Positions 46,641-59,230 of a stretch of 64,000 nt of DNA are shown here, piece after piece. The notes under the pieces were generated by a model, which was given only the letters and a program-made list of their open reading frames with translations, did no database searches and had not been told where the DNA came from. Position numbers and translations under genes: made by a program. The stretch's first letter is position 1; every line of letters starts with the position of its first letter. This stretch comes from Marsupella aquatica (Eukaryota > Marchantiophyta): contig OZ316897.1 of the NCBI GenBank assembly GCA_973895155.1, positions 2,728,001 through 2,792,000 on the forward strand, written 5' to 3'.

Positions 46641-49600
46641 ATTTGCATCACATATAATAAGACCATGATCAACAAATGTTATGCCAAAAGTAATTGAAAA
46701 TGCAAACAAAAGGAATCACTTGGGTTGAAAAGAACATGAGGAAAGGGTCCGTGTTGGTTTTGGCAGTGCCAAACAACTTATAGAATGTTTGAATGGATTG
46801 TTTCAAGAAGGAACTACCCCAAGAAAGGAGAACAAATTTGCTGAAAAGGGGCCAACAAGTACAAGAAGAAAGAGTACCATAGAAACTAGAAGGGAATATT
46901 ATGTTACATGAGAGGAGCACATTTTTGAGCCAAATCATGTGACTGGAAACAGGTACATGTAAGTAAACTTTTTTTAGGCAAGAACAGTTGGCTCCTTTTG
47001 GCACGACTTTAAGGGTACTACAGTAAAAATATCTACTGTTCATCTGCTGCACATTGTGGTATTACCACATAAATACAATGCAAATTGATTCCTTACTTGT
47101 AGAGTGATTATCTTGCAATATTCCAAGAGGACAATTCACAAAGTGCATTTTTGTGGTTTGACGTCACAACTCACTTAATATAATAATGCATTGTTTTGGC
47201 TCTTTCATATTTGATATTCCCAGTTATGTATGTATATGATAGAGCAAGTGTAACGCAGTCATAACGTATAGTGTATTGTACTGTGCAAAATAGTGCACAT
47301 TGCATACCAACAGAGTTTGGTTTATTATTTTCGAAGAATATTGTCTGGAGTGGTGGCAAGAGAAACACTCGCATTCCAGAGAAGGGTATATTTAAAATTT
47401 TGGGGTGATTCGGTAATATTCCCTACATACTTCAGATTAATTTCCCAATTGAAGAACTCATCTGTTACTACTTATAATGGGAGTTCCACTCCTTTGGGCC
47501 CTCAGTTAGTCTTATCTGGTGGAAGGTACTTTCACTCCTTTTGTGCCGGCTCTCCGAGTTTTCTGTTCAAGTTTTCCCTCCATGGTCATTCCACTCGTTG
47601 GGTCCCTTGGCTGTATTCTCGTTTAATACTCATCGCTCAGAAATTTTGCATGGAACCAGTGCACCACTAGCAAGTGACTTCTGGTTATGTTTCCAATTGG
47701 AGGGTCCATCGGCTGGCAAAAATGCACCACTTGGCGTCCATGCAGGAGATCCCTCTTTCTTCTCATCATCGCAACTTTGCATTTCACGTTTTGCATCAAG
47801 GTTTTTTTTAATGAAAGTGGTCAGGGTCAGGTCGACTGGTCGAGTTAGAAGTTGTTCACTTGATCAGTTAATTTTTTAATGAAAGGGGTATCTGCCTTTC
47901 AGGACGGATCAGTTATTTAAATCTTGAGTCATCGAACAATGTTTGATACTTGGCACACTGACGGAATCTGTGGTAATACGCACTATAACTACCTCCAAGG
48001 AACATAACTCATTATCAATAGCGTGGCAGTCCGTGGCGCAGCCATTATCCCATTCAGACATTGCCACACAAGGCCATGCACAAGTCTATTAATCATTGTG
48101 GTCCCTACATTGACCAAGTACCCGAATCTGTGATTAGCATCCATGGCGAAAGTCTTAGTACATCTAAGTCTTGTTTTCTTAAAAGTGTTTCGTTTTTGGA
48201 ACCAACTCCGGATTAACTCCGCGAATCCGTCCACTGGTACGGTCAACTTCAACAGATTTGCTGTTGAATGACTTTTTCTCTCTTTAAGGTCAGCGGCACT
48301 TCTCTATTCGTTACTTTGAGAGGAAATACACTTCTCAACCATTACTTCAATGATCTTTGTAGAAAATTTACTGTTCAAAAGATTGTAAATGATTTTCGTA
48401 TTAGCCTCCAGGACGTCCTTTTGTCAGATTGGCTCGTCATGTGGCTGCAGTCTATCTCGCTTTCCACGGTTCAGCTCTCTCGCAGACAACAAATTCCACA
48501 TTCAGTCAGTCTCACAGCGAGATGCTGCAGATGTCCCACTTTTCAAAGGTCCCAAAGCCCACCTCTCACACGGTAGGAGAGAAAAATTAATGAACGACTT
48601 CCACCAAAGAAATGTTGAAAATCCTTCTTTTCAATGCCCAATAGAGATCCATAAAGAGGCCACTGGAAAGGGAGGCATGACAAATGTGGAGTCTTCAAGC
48701 TCTTGCTTTTATGGACCTGGAAACCCTTGGTCCTGAGAACTTTTCACTCAACACAACTTGCTCATTATAATCAGGTGCTCCCGTGAGAATCCTAACCCCG
48801 GGTATGAACTTCAGAGAACTTGACCAATCAATTTCTTTGAATGATCTGCTTGTGCGATTATTGTTTTCAAGTCTGCCAATTGGCGCTTTCCATGAAAACA
48901 TCGTCCAAACTCTTACACATACTGACTACCGGATCAGGTATTCAATATCCTCCAAGCAACATTGCAACAAGCTTGGACTCTACCTGTGGACCAAAACCTA
49001 GAATCACCAATAACCCTTCAAACCAACAAGACCGACTGTACTGAGGATAAAACAGAGGGGTGTCAGATCTGGAAACTGGATTGTAGCACATTTCCTTTGG
49101 TGAATCTTACCTGCTAGGTACAGACTACACTGAGGATAACACAGAGGGGTCTCGGATGTGGAAACTGGATTGTAACCATTTCCTTTGGTAAATCTTACCT
49201 GCCAGGTATGTCAAGGTTAGCATTCACATGCATACCATCTGAACATACAAATCTGGAGACGCAGGATACAATCACCCTCACATCAGTCTTATATAAAAAG
49301 TCAGGATCCAGGGCTTGAACCTATCACGTTAGGAACAAACCACCCACTGACTCACCTTGCAGTTAAATAGCTCATAGCCCACAAGAATTGACTTAAACAT
49401 GTGGACAGGCTACAACCACCAATCTTCAACACCCTCTTACCAACCACAAGAATGCATCGGACGTGCATAGCCGTCCACATCAGAGGGATACTGAACACTT
49501 GCACATATAACAACATAACATCTGAGAACTGGCAAGGGACTCTCACTCAGAATTGTCTTCAAAGCAAAGAACGTGCCCAGATACTTCAGGGAGTCTGCAC

Positions 49601-51100
49601 CCTTGGAATGAATACAAATAACATCATCAGTCTAAAAACTGTTCACTAATTCAAGATACGAAACACGAAACAACGTGGCAGACCACTTGCCGCATTAAAA
49701 ATTCGTCCATTACTGTCGACCAATATGTGATAAGGGCAAAAGCCTCATCCAACCATCAATTAACAATTTGTGCAGATGACCAGCAGGGACTGGTGACAAA
49801 TATTATCCAAAATTTAACAATCTCAGCATTGTCATGGACCAAGAGTAGTGGGCAGGGACTGCAAACTTGAATATCCAAACCACAGTGCTATACCCCCTTG
49901 TGGAGACCTTCAGATCTGTCATATACATCATCAACAAAGAATTCTAGCTATGATCTACAAAAAGTGACTCAGACAAAGAGCATAACATGGCTCCAACCTA
50001 AAAGGTGAATCTCCTGCCAAGCTTGGCACGGTGTTGGCACAGGACGGGAAGCCTAGCGATATAACCACTTAAATCACTCCCCTTGCAAGCCTTCGTAATC
50101 CATGCCTGTACGAGACCTTTCAATTTCTCCACTAAAACCATAAAAGGTTATCCTCCTGACTAGGATGATGATTGCAATCAAGCCTGGCAACTGGATCAGG
50201 GAAGGTAGATCAATAACAAGATTTTGAGACTGGTTCTTGTCGTAAGAAGTATGCCTGACTATATTTACTCCAAAGTCTATTAACTAAGGTCACAAAAAAC
50301 CTCTTCCTCAATGGAAAATTTCTGGATGACAGCCTAAATGCAAGGGCACTGGCTTTGTCAGTCGGGATTCAAGGGACTGAACAACTCAATATCTTCATTT
50401 GATTGGTAAAGCTACCCTGGTAGGCTGCAGACAATCGTACCTTATCCTTCAATGGTCAGCCCATACCATTTACAATTGCAAATCTCACTTCTCACTGAGG
50501 CTATTCAGGCACAAGAGCCAGATACACCGAGCATAACTAATGCACACATCTAGCGCGCATACAAGGAGAACTGTCTACCATACGAGAGAAGGAGTCCCCA
50601 CTTTTGGCTGTGGATAGCCCAACCCTTCTTCTTTCTGTGTGGCTGGCAAAGCCACTTGACACCCTTATTACCCTAGCCATGTGCCCAAAACTCATTACTG
50701 TAACACACAATCTCGCAGCATGATAGACACTCCTAGCATGCCACTTCCTTGTCCAGCTTCCCATGCTTTGGTAAATCAGCTGCTTTTGTGAGCTAGAAGA
50801 ACTCAAAACATAGTAGCTAGCAACGATTCAAGCAAAGGCTTTGATTCTAGCTGTGACCCATGGCATAACTGGCAACCTGTAGTAAGCCGCAACCCCACAG
50901 AGTGTTTTACAAAGACAAGTCTTGGTTTCAAAGAGCAGCTTAACTATTGACAGCAGGAAGTAGTCACTTCGATTTCTCACCTCCTAGCAAGAATAGACAG
51001 GACTCACTTCTCACAGTTCCAAAAGAACTCAAAGATGAGTCTCTCAAAGCATTGACATACAGATATCTTCCTCATGCTTTGAAAAGGCTATACCGATCAT
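46641..51100. other. Gene-free region with small repeats
   Basis: No supported gene; short open frames at 47293-47879 and 48268-48736 have no recognised family. An 89-bp tandem pair runs from about 49034 to 49211 (shared CTGAGGATAA, ACAGAGGGGT, TGGAAACTGGATTGTA and CATTTCCTTTGGT). A SINE-like minus-strand B box lies near 49310. Confidence 0.4.
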
Positions 51101-54100
51101 TCAGCCAAAACCCCCATCAAAGCCGTCACCGCCACCTTGATTATTGCTCCTCTTCCTCTCTCTCCAATTATCGCCCCAAGCTCTAGCCTCTGCAACAGCC
51201 CGTTCACGTTCTCGAGATGGAGCTACTGATCTGTTATCTTTGGGAGTCCTACCTGTGTGCCCAGGACTGTCTCTTTGAGAATCGTATTTTTCCCATTCAT
51301 CTGAATCCCTTTTTCTAGCTGTACCTGTATCGGAGCCCCGACTTCCATCGTAGGACCCATTTGTCCTCCCTCTTCCACTCTCCTTTGGTCGAAGGTCAGG
51401 TGATGCTGCTGAAAGACTAGATGGAGATCGTGGACCCCCTTGCCTCCCACCTCTCTGACGTTCTTCTGTTAAAGGAAGCATAGGGCTGTTACCGTGACGC
51501 TCCGAATGACCACTCAGCTTCTTCTCTTTCTCTTTTTTCTCCCGAGAAGGTGTAGGTGGCGCAAACCTACTACTCCCGACTGGATGGAGACCGGGATCGT
51601 AGGTTTGTGACGCTAGATAACTAAGAGCAGTCACAACGTCGCCGATGAGTGGCCTGGTAGCAGCCTGTTCTTGAAGACACATTGCTGCTACGGCCAGAGC
51701 CTGATATAATCCTCGCATCGGATACCGCCCTTGTAGCATTGGATCTGCCATAGAAGGAAATTTCCGGCGGTCCTTGAAAAGTGGTCGTGCCTACAACCAC
51801 AGCAACCACTTAGAGTCATTGAGCTTCATCAAAATCGTTCCCAAATGCTAAACCGTAACTGGACAACATAAATGAAACAGTCAAAAAGTTTGTTGACGCC
51901 ATGAATTAAACCAATCCCTCTTCATAGAAAGAATTCATCACCACAACCTGCTCGCAAAATCGACCCCTTAAAGAGCACGTCGCGTAGATACGAGGGTAAA
52001 CAGGGACCGTAACCAAAGCCACGTTATGTCTAACTGCAGCAACTCTAGCAAAGCTGCTGTACAAAGTGAGAGAAAACTGTCTGGGATCAATAAAGGAAAA
52101 CAATCTACAGACAGAAGTCCCGATTACTTCCTCATACGACTATCGAGAGAAGAATTTTTCCCAAGTGCCCCCATCTGACGATCGTTAAGATCGTTAGGTG
52201 ACATCTTCATTCTTGCAACTGGTGATGCCTAGTATACAAATATAGCTACCAAATCTCAGCCGATATAGAATGTCGCGTCAAATTAAGAGCCTCCAGCAAA
52301 TGACCCCTTTTCACACTTTCAATCTCTCCGGCCCTCGACCAACTTTCAAATCACTTTCAAAGCATGGAATTCATTGGTGCTCAGTGACCATACCCAAGCC
52401 ACGAGATTGTGCTCGCCAGCAGCCCTCGCATTGTCTATAGCCTTCCTTCCCGTGATCAGCTCCAACAAGACAACCCCAAAACTGTAAACATCCGACTTCA
52501 AAGTCAACTGCCCTGTCATAGCGTATTCCGGAGCACAGTAACCATAGGTTCCCATCACACGAGTGGAGACGTGAGTTTTATCTCCAACTGGCCCCAGTTT
52601 GGCAAGCCCAAAGTCTGACAACTTCGGGTGGAAATCTTCATCCAGTAGGATGTTGCTAGACTTGAAATCCCTATAAATAACAGGCGGATTGGCTTTGTCG
52701 TGCAGATATTCTAGTCCTCTTGCTGCTCCAGCTGCAATCTTCATTCTCGTGTTCCAATCCAAAGGTTCTTTATCGGGGGGTAAATCTGCATTCAATAACC
52801 CACCCAAATCGCACTGGTCAGTTTTGAGCTGCAATCTCGAAAACCAGTATGACCACCCACGATCTAATAAGCCGAAGGCGGTAAATACATGTACAAATTC
52901 AGGGCCATATTGATGTTGGAATGTATCTGGACCCTCATAAGAGATCGTTACAGCCGCTTGATGTTAACATTTAGAAACCCCTGAGATACAGTATCGATTG
53001 CGCAGCAAAATGAAACGAAAAAGGCGACACAAAGTCGACTGGAGTACACTTTAAGATGGCTTTAACGTTAGTGGCAGATCTCACCATGCAAGTGATCCTC
53101 CAGAGACCCAAGAGGCATATATTCGTACACTAGCAGTCTCTGGTCCCCGTCAGCGCAGTAACCGATCAAATTCACGAGATTGGGATGGTGAAGGAGGCTC
53201 AACATCAACACTTCCACCAAAAATTCACGATTTCCCTGAAGCCCATTCCGATCCAGCTGTTTCACAGCCACCACCTGTGGATGATTGCATTTGGAAAGTC
53301 AGGAAGGACATCGGAGTTCCATGGACAAACAATACGAACGCCAGGAAATGCCGACACAGTCTACAACTGTCCATTCTCGGAACCCTCTGACGCCTGGAAT
53401 GTAAAGAATGAAAAGTCCCGAGGAATTCCGCAAAGAACTTGCCTGGCCAGTGCTCTCCATACGTCCCATGTATACCCGACCGAAACCTCCTTCGCCCAAG
53501 AGACATTCCGGTCTGAAGTTCTTCGTCGCAGCGGCAAGTTCACGGAAGGTAAATGTTTGTGCTGCAATATGGGTTGCTCCATCATTGTTCGGAGCTATGT
53601 TCTTAACATCACCCGAATTTCCTTTTCTGATCTTAAGATCTGCACCGTAAAAACCACACAACAAGTTAAAGGTGAGGAAGTACCAGAAATCCTACGCGGC
53701 ACTAGAGTTTGCTACCTACAGGCTTGATCCCAGTTCCTCACAACGTCACACTCCAGAGCAGATGGAAGACGACAGATCAGCCAAATCGCAGATCCGAAAG
53801 GCGAAGGAATGGTGCGAAGCGGGGTACAGAGACATCCCCCTGCCAAATAACCAGCTACTGGCAAAAGGGAAGGCAGCATTCAAGAATTAAACATCGCAGA
53901 GGGCACTTAAACCACATCAGGTCTTCTCCGGCAACATCGCAGCGCCAGGACACTGTCAATTAGACCACAGGGCCATGCGGCGTATGATGAACGAAGTCCG
54001 GCACAGTTGCGACCTCGGGAAGCGCTTAACATAAAGGAGAATGTGACGAACTGACTTAAACTCGTCTAGACGGACCATGGACCACAGGATCTGTGACTCC

Positions 54101-54601
54101 ATGGAGTAACTGTCCCAGGATCCACATCTTGTTACTTTCCCAGTGCAAATCGAGGATAATTGATGACAGGAATGGCAGCAAGATAAATATAACCGAACGC
54201 CCCCAGGCTCAGATGAATGGCGAGAAAATGGACTCGGGAACGAGTCAGTTGCCCACGAAAGCCACGGACTAGATAGATCGCGGAACAATATGCCAAAACT
54301 AACGAATCTGAGACAGCTCGATCGCATGCCACCGGCGGACCTAATTACCATCGACGAACGCGGGGTGACGGCATGAATGAACCAGCTTTTGCTATCCTAA
54401 ATGGAACAAAGCTTCGAAATGCTTCTCCTGCACCGTGTTGGGGTACAAGATTGATTGCAACTCACCAGAGTGGGACTGAGACTTGGAAAGACTGTGGTGG
54501 TTTGTTGATGGTCCAATCGTCTGGCTGTCGCGATTAATGTCGTTGCTCTTGAGCGGCTTCCTATCTTGCTTCTTAGACCCGAAACAAGAGAAACAGCCCA
54601 T
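51101..54601 (-). CDS. PBL27: Receptor-like cytoplasmic kinase, subfamily VII, PBL27-like, complete
   Basis: Ser/Thr kinase. PBL27 relays chitin-receptor (CERK1) signals to a MAPK cascade at the plasma membrane in Arabidopsis. Five exons on the minus strand: 54601-54466, 53639-53443, 53274-53085, 52785-52394 and 51790-51101 (534 aa; Arabidopsis PBL27 is slightly over 500). The start gives MGCFSCFG, a myristoylation/palmitoylation signal. The kinase domain has GEGGFGRVY (94-102), AVKQLDRNG with Lys116, [13 protein letters not shown] with Asp214, DFG at 232-234, the activation segment [21 protein letters not shown], and the [20 protein letters not shown] block. The Ser/Arg-rich tail ends with [20 protein letters not shown], a PBL27 trademark. 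Intron 2 has a GC donor (CAG/GCAAGT at 53442). Sequence around GDKTHVS matches PBL27 rather than PBS1 (GDKSHVS). Confidence 0.93.
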
Positions 54602-55970
54602 GTCTGGCTCCTGTGATTGCTTACGAAAGGCCAGCGGCCCAGGCCTCATACTTCCAACTTACCTTGCCGCATCTGACTCCGAAGAAGCCACCGTAGGCTT
54701 CTTCGCCTCGTCTCCACTGTGTCCGGCTCTGCTCCACCACCCTCCTCACTACAACGCACTTCGCCTATCAATCTCTCCACCCTATCAATCACACGATAAC
54801 TTTGGCCCCCCCCCCCCCAACCTGGCTGCCAGCCTGCCCGCCTGTTTCCTTGCGTTGCCGTCTCCAACCTCCCTCCTGCCCCCTCTCTCTCCCTCCCCTT
54901 CCCCGTACCCTGCTCTTCCGGACGATCACTAGTGCGATTAGATTCCTTTCTCAGAGTATTTGCACAGTAAGTTCACCGTCTTCCCCCGACAACACCGAGT
55001 GCAGGCTTTCCTATCCTTCCTCGCGTCAATCCATGCCAGATGCTGTGACACCACTGTCTTGGTGGCACCTCGGATCAATGTCCAGAACCTCGAACAGCTC
55101 CACAGAAGCGATGAGATGTCTCAGACAGGAAGAAGATCAAGGTCGTGGTGGTGGCCGAACCGACGACACAGCGAGCTAGATAGAATAGAAGCTAGAAGTA
55201 CAGAGCGGAAAGGAAAGAAAAGCAGCAAGCAGAGGAAGATGCAAGGAAGGAAAGGACGAAGCAAGAGAGCGGGAGTGCAGCCGGACGACGATGACGACGA
55301 AGAGTGCAGAGCAGGAGGTGAGGTGAGGAGAGGTGAAGCAAGGTGAAGCGAGAAGAGCAGACACTGAGCAGAAGGACGACGAGTAGGGCGTTGTTTGCGG
55401 GCCCTTGCAGCAAGCACTGCTACTCACTACCACTGCGTTGCGAGTCCGCTTCTGCCGCTCTCTGTACTCCTACTCCCTGCTGCTGCTGCTGGTGCTGGTG
55501 CTACGTGCTCCGTGACCATCGACGGAGCAGGCCGATTGCCTCCCGGTCTGGCACTCATTCATTATTGATTGATTGATTCAGCGGGACGAGTCAGTAAACT
55601 TCGCCCGAAAGGCCGAAACAAAGGTCATCAGGATGAAGCGAGAGGAGAGGAGAGGAGAGTGAGCAGTAGGCACTCATCACCGAGGGAGGGAACGGAGGTC
55701 TGCAGAGGAGGCAGCCGACTCCTCACCGAGTGAGAGCACAGGTACAGTCCTGCACAGTGGAGCAAGGGGACGACGCGAGTCTCTTCATCAATACTACTGT
55801 AGTAGTTAGTACAGTCGTAGTAGTGAGGAACGGAGGCCGGAACGGAAAAGGGCAGACACGCAGGCAGGCAGACAGGCGCAGTGCCCCCCTTGTCCGCCCG
55901 GCAATTGACTCAGCCGGCATCCATTTTTTAATGCAATTCTACCCAGCCCGCCAGCGTGCGTGCAGTAGTA
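54602..55970. other. Upstream region of the PBL27-like gene
   Basis: Expected promoter and 5' leader of the minus-strand kinase gene. It is rich in low-complexity tracts: a C run at 54805-54820, AG-rich DNA at 55130-55350, (CTG) and GGTGCT runs near 55478-55505, and GATT repeats at about 55563-55577. The long overlapping frames on both strands here are composition artefacts. Confidence 0.4.
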
Positions 55971-55974
55971 AGTT

Positions 55975-56300
55975 GTCTACCCCGCCAGACCAGTCTAGAG
56001 CACCAGACCAGGCAAGGCTAGGCTGGGCCAGGCCGACCCTACCAACCCGAGAGCAGAGCCCGGACCGAGCCAGAACCCAGACTGAGCCCAGGCTGAGATG
56101 GAGCCCGCACTCCCCTAACCCAGACCGAGCCCAGAGGCAGACAGACCCCAGAACCAGCCCGAGCATGGCCCCAGGCCCAGATGGACACAGAGCCCAGATG
56201 GAGACAGAGCCCAAACTCAGCCCAGACCCAAACAGAGCTCAGACCCAGCACAAACCCAGACCAAGCCCAGATCGAGCACACCAGACCTCACCCATTCCCA
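55975..56300. repeat. Minisatellite of CAGACCNAGCCCAGA-type units
   Basis: Imperfect units of about 12-18 bp (ACCCAGACTGAGCCCAG, ACCAAGCCCAGATCGAGC and variants) fill the stretch. The open frame across it is an array reading with a strongly biased composition (Pro, Arg, Gln, Ser). Confidence 0.75.
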
Positions 56301-59020
56301 GTAATACTATTGACTAGAGGGCAGCAGTGGCTGTCAAAAACTCCTCCTGTACAGTAACTGAATGAATGATGTCAAAAACCCCTCCAGCTGCAGTCAATAG
56401 TCTACCCGGACCACACCAGGCCAGATCACACGAGAAGAGCCCAGACCCAGACCAAGACCCTCCCCAGCCCAGCCACAGTGAGCCACACCCTAGCCTAGCC
56501 ATTTTTTCCTCATGTTGGGAAGAACTGGTTTTTTTAGTCTTGGGCAATGTAGGGTGAAGTCATGAGTATCTGTGGTCTGAAGGAGGTATGATACCGTACG
56601 TTAGTCTTAGTAAACATACACACTTAGATCTGCCACAGTTTCAGGATGACCATCAGATCTAGCCACAAGTCTTAGACAAGGAAGATGAATGGCCAATTTT
56701 TCCAGTGTTAATTTTTTCTTGGCATTCCAAGACAAATTCTGGGCAAGAGTTTAGCAAAAATTTACCACTAAGAAAAACATGGGAACGGAGTGAGGGGCAA
56801 CTTCCCTGCTTCCCCGCAAAGCTTTTTCCATCATAAAAATTCTGGCATATGCATGTGAGCCATTTTATTTCCCTAATTTCAGGAGAACCATTAGATCTGA
56901 CAGCTAACTGTCTTAATAAGATAAGGATGTGGCAAATAGAAGGGGAGATCTATCTCTAATATATTAAGTTGCCACAGATTTTCCAGGTATGTATAGGTAA
57001 AATATATATCCTAGTTTTGGCCCATATACAACGTTCAAACCCAGCCAATACTGATCACTACAGTCAGTGGAGCAGTAGTTGTAAAACCCCCCTTCTATAC
57101 TGTTACAGTAACTTCATGGAGATGTAGAAACCTCTATATAGTCTTGTAAAAACCCCGCCAGCTCCAGTAAAGTTGTGAGGGCAGATTCACTTGGCTGTGC
57201 ATAGTAAAGCTACAATAAATAGTGTTGTAATACAAAATCTGTCATATCAAAGAGAGACAGATTAAATTTGTTGAGCAAGAGCATCCCCACCCATCATGCC
57301 AATTCCAGGACACTATTGGCCTAGGTAGGGGTAAGTTTAGATAGCTGTCATACATACAGGCGGGTGCACCCTGCTTGGAGCCCCACCCATCTTGGTTGAC
57401 TGGAAGCTCTAGCAGCATTGGCATCAGAGGAGGTGAAAGTGACATTGTTGGGCATCTGTTGATCTCTTCCAGAATGGGCAATGTTGTCAATGTGTGATGG
57501 CGTGGTGCATAAGCCGGGATTCAATTCATGGCCGGGAAGTTGGATGGTGATAGTGGGCCACTGAGTGGGCAACAATGGATTATAGTTGTTTGGTTTGATT
57601 TGCAAATGGTGCCAAACTTGCACCTGCCCAGACACTTTGAGGACAGGTGGGAATGCTCTAAAGTAAAGCTAGCTCTTGGAAGAGGGTGATATTCTTTTAC
57701 ATAAAAGCTTGTTGTAAGGAATTCCTCACAAGGACAATAACACAACCCTTCAAACTAATACACTATAAAATTGTTTGTATTGCATGTGATGTGAAAACGC
57801 ACTTGTCCACATAGTTGATCACCTGCATTCTAAAATACATAGCCTGTCCTTACAGGCCCCTTCAATCATAGGTGCCTTTGTCACGAAAAGTGCATCCAAA
57901 ATATGAGTATTCAAAGAAATGGGGGTTGCGTTTCACAAGAAATCAAGTGGATTGTGGAAAACCAAACCTTAAATTGATGAATGCATGATCTGAAGACCAT
58001 TTCTATATTCCCTGTCCTCATCCTCCAGCCCCCTTTTGGGATCATGGGCAACTATTTGGTCGGTTACATTGTAGCAAGACAACCCTCCCCTGCTATACAA
58101 CTTTTTTTCCAATTCTCCCATCCACATTTTGTAGCCATCTTCCAAGATCTGGGAGATGTTTGAGTCCATCAATGACTATAGAGCTTACTTAAGATTGGAA
58201 CTTCAATTGGAACAGTGCCATTCTATTTGAGGAACTACCTAGCAGAGACATTGTCTTGCTTTGGACCAAGTTTTTTGAGAAAGTTTGCAAGAAGCACAAT
58301 AACCTTGATGGGGCTCTATCATCTAAGCAATTCATAGCATTCTGAGGAAGAAACGGGGGAAGAAACTAGAAACGCACAATGTGAAATCAGGTAATCAAGA
58401 AATAATTTTTGACATGACATGTTACCCTTTGTTCAAGCCGGTAGCTACTGCCTATGTGCTTGCTATAAAATTAACAGTGGAGGACGGCAGAGGCAAACTT
58501 GCCAAGGAAGAAAGCAGATTGTGAACCTGTTCGCTAACACTATTTTTGAAACAATGAAAGCTATGACTAATTGCACGTTGAATGAGTTTTGACCTGCATT
58601 GACTTGGAGGGGGGGCTGCAGGAGGACGGTGGAGATGGAGGAGGAGGAGCAACGTCTAGATTGACATTAACCTAAGAAAACAACTAGTGAGGCATTAGAG
58701 ATTTAGTCAACATTATATATAGTGCATAGTTTATGGCCATTATGTAGAGTCTAGATCATTATAGATTCATTATGTAGATTGTGATTAGATTATAAGCTTT
58801 TCAAGACTCAGCCAAGTGGACTTTCTTTGAAATCTCATTTGGACTTCCATATCATTTAGACTTGTGAGTCATCAAATTGTAAAATTTTCTTACATAATCA
58901 ATAACTTTGATCTCCATCTTTTTTTCTTTCTTTTTTTTCTTTATCTCCATCTTGGAATTTCTCCTTATGTAAAAGTCCAAAATTGTTTTCTCTAGCTCCG
59001 TTATCACTTATATAACCCAG
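56301..59020. other. Gene-free region
   Basis: No supported gene. CCAGACC words continue to about 56480. Related GTCAAAAACYCCTCC words occur at about 56333 and 56371, and a GTAAAACCCC variant near 57078. Open frames at 57242-57745 and 57969-58172 on the minus strand have no recognised family. Confidence 0.3.
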
Positions 59021-59230
59021 ACTAGCCCTATGTTCATGCGTTGCACAGAAGATGTTGAGTCAAGGCAAGGATATCAAGGTGAGTCAAATTTGTCAAGGCA
59101 AAGCAAGTTTAGATGTCAAGGTGAGGCAAAGATGTCAAGACGAGAAAAGAAATGCAAGGGAGGCACAAAAGTGCAGGAAAGACAAAGAAATGTAAGCAAG
59201 GCCAAGAAGGCAAAAGAAATGTAGGTGAGG
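59021..59230 (-). repeat. Tandem array with a Helitron-like terminus, copy 3
   Basis: ACTAGCCCTATGTTCATGCG at 59021-59040, followed by TTGCACA, is the reverse complement of a TGTGCAACGCAT...GGGCTAGT end. It is followed rightward by short units of GATGTCAAGGTGAGGCAAA type to about 59228. The terminal GCTAGT fits the CTRR-T rule of Helitron 3' ends. The array runs straight into the LINE fragment at about 59222. Confidence 0.6.

Noticed and set aside
55730-56317. 195-codon open frame rich in Pro, Arg and Gln
   Set aside because: Its second half is a direct reading of a minisatellite and the start is arbitrary.
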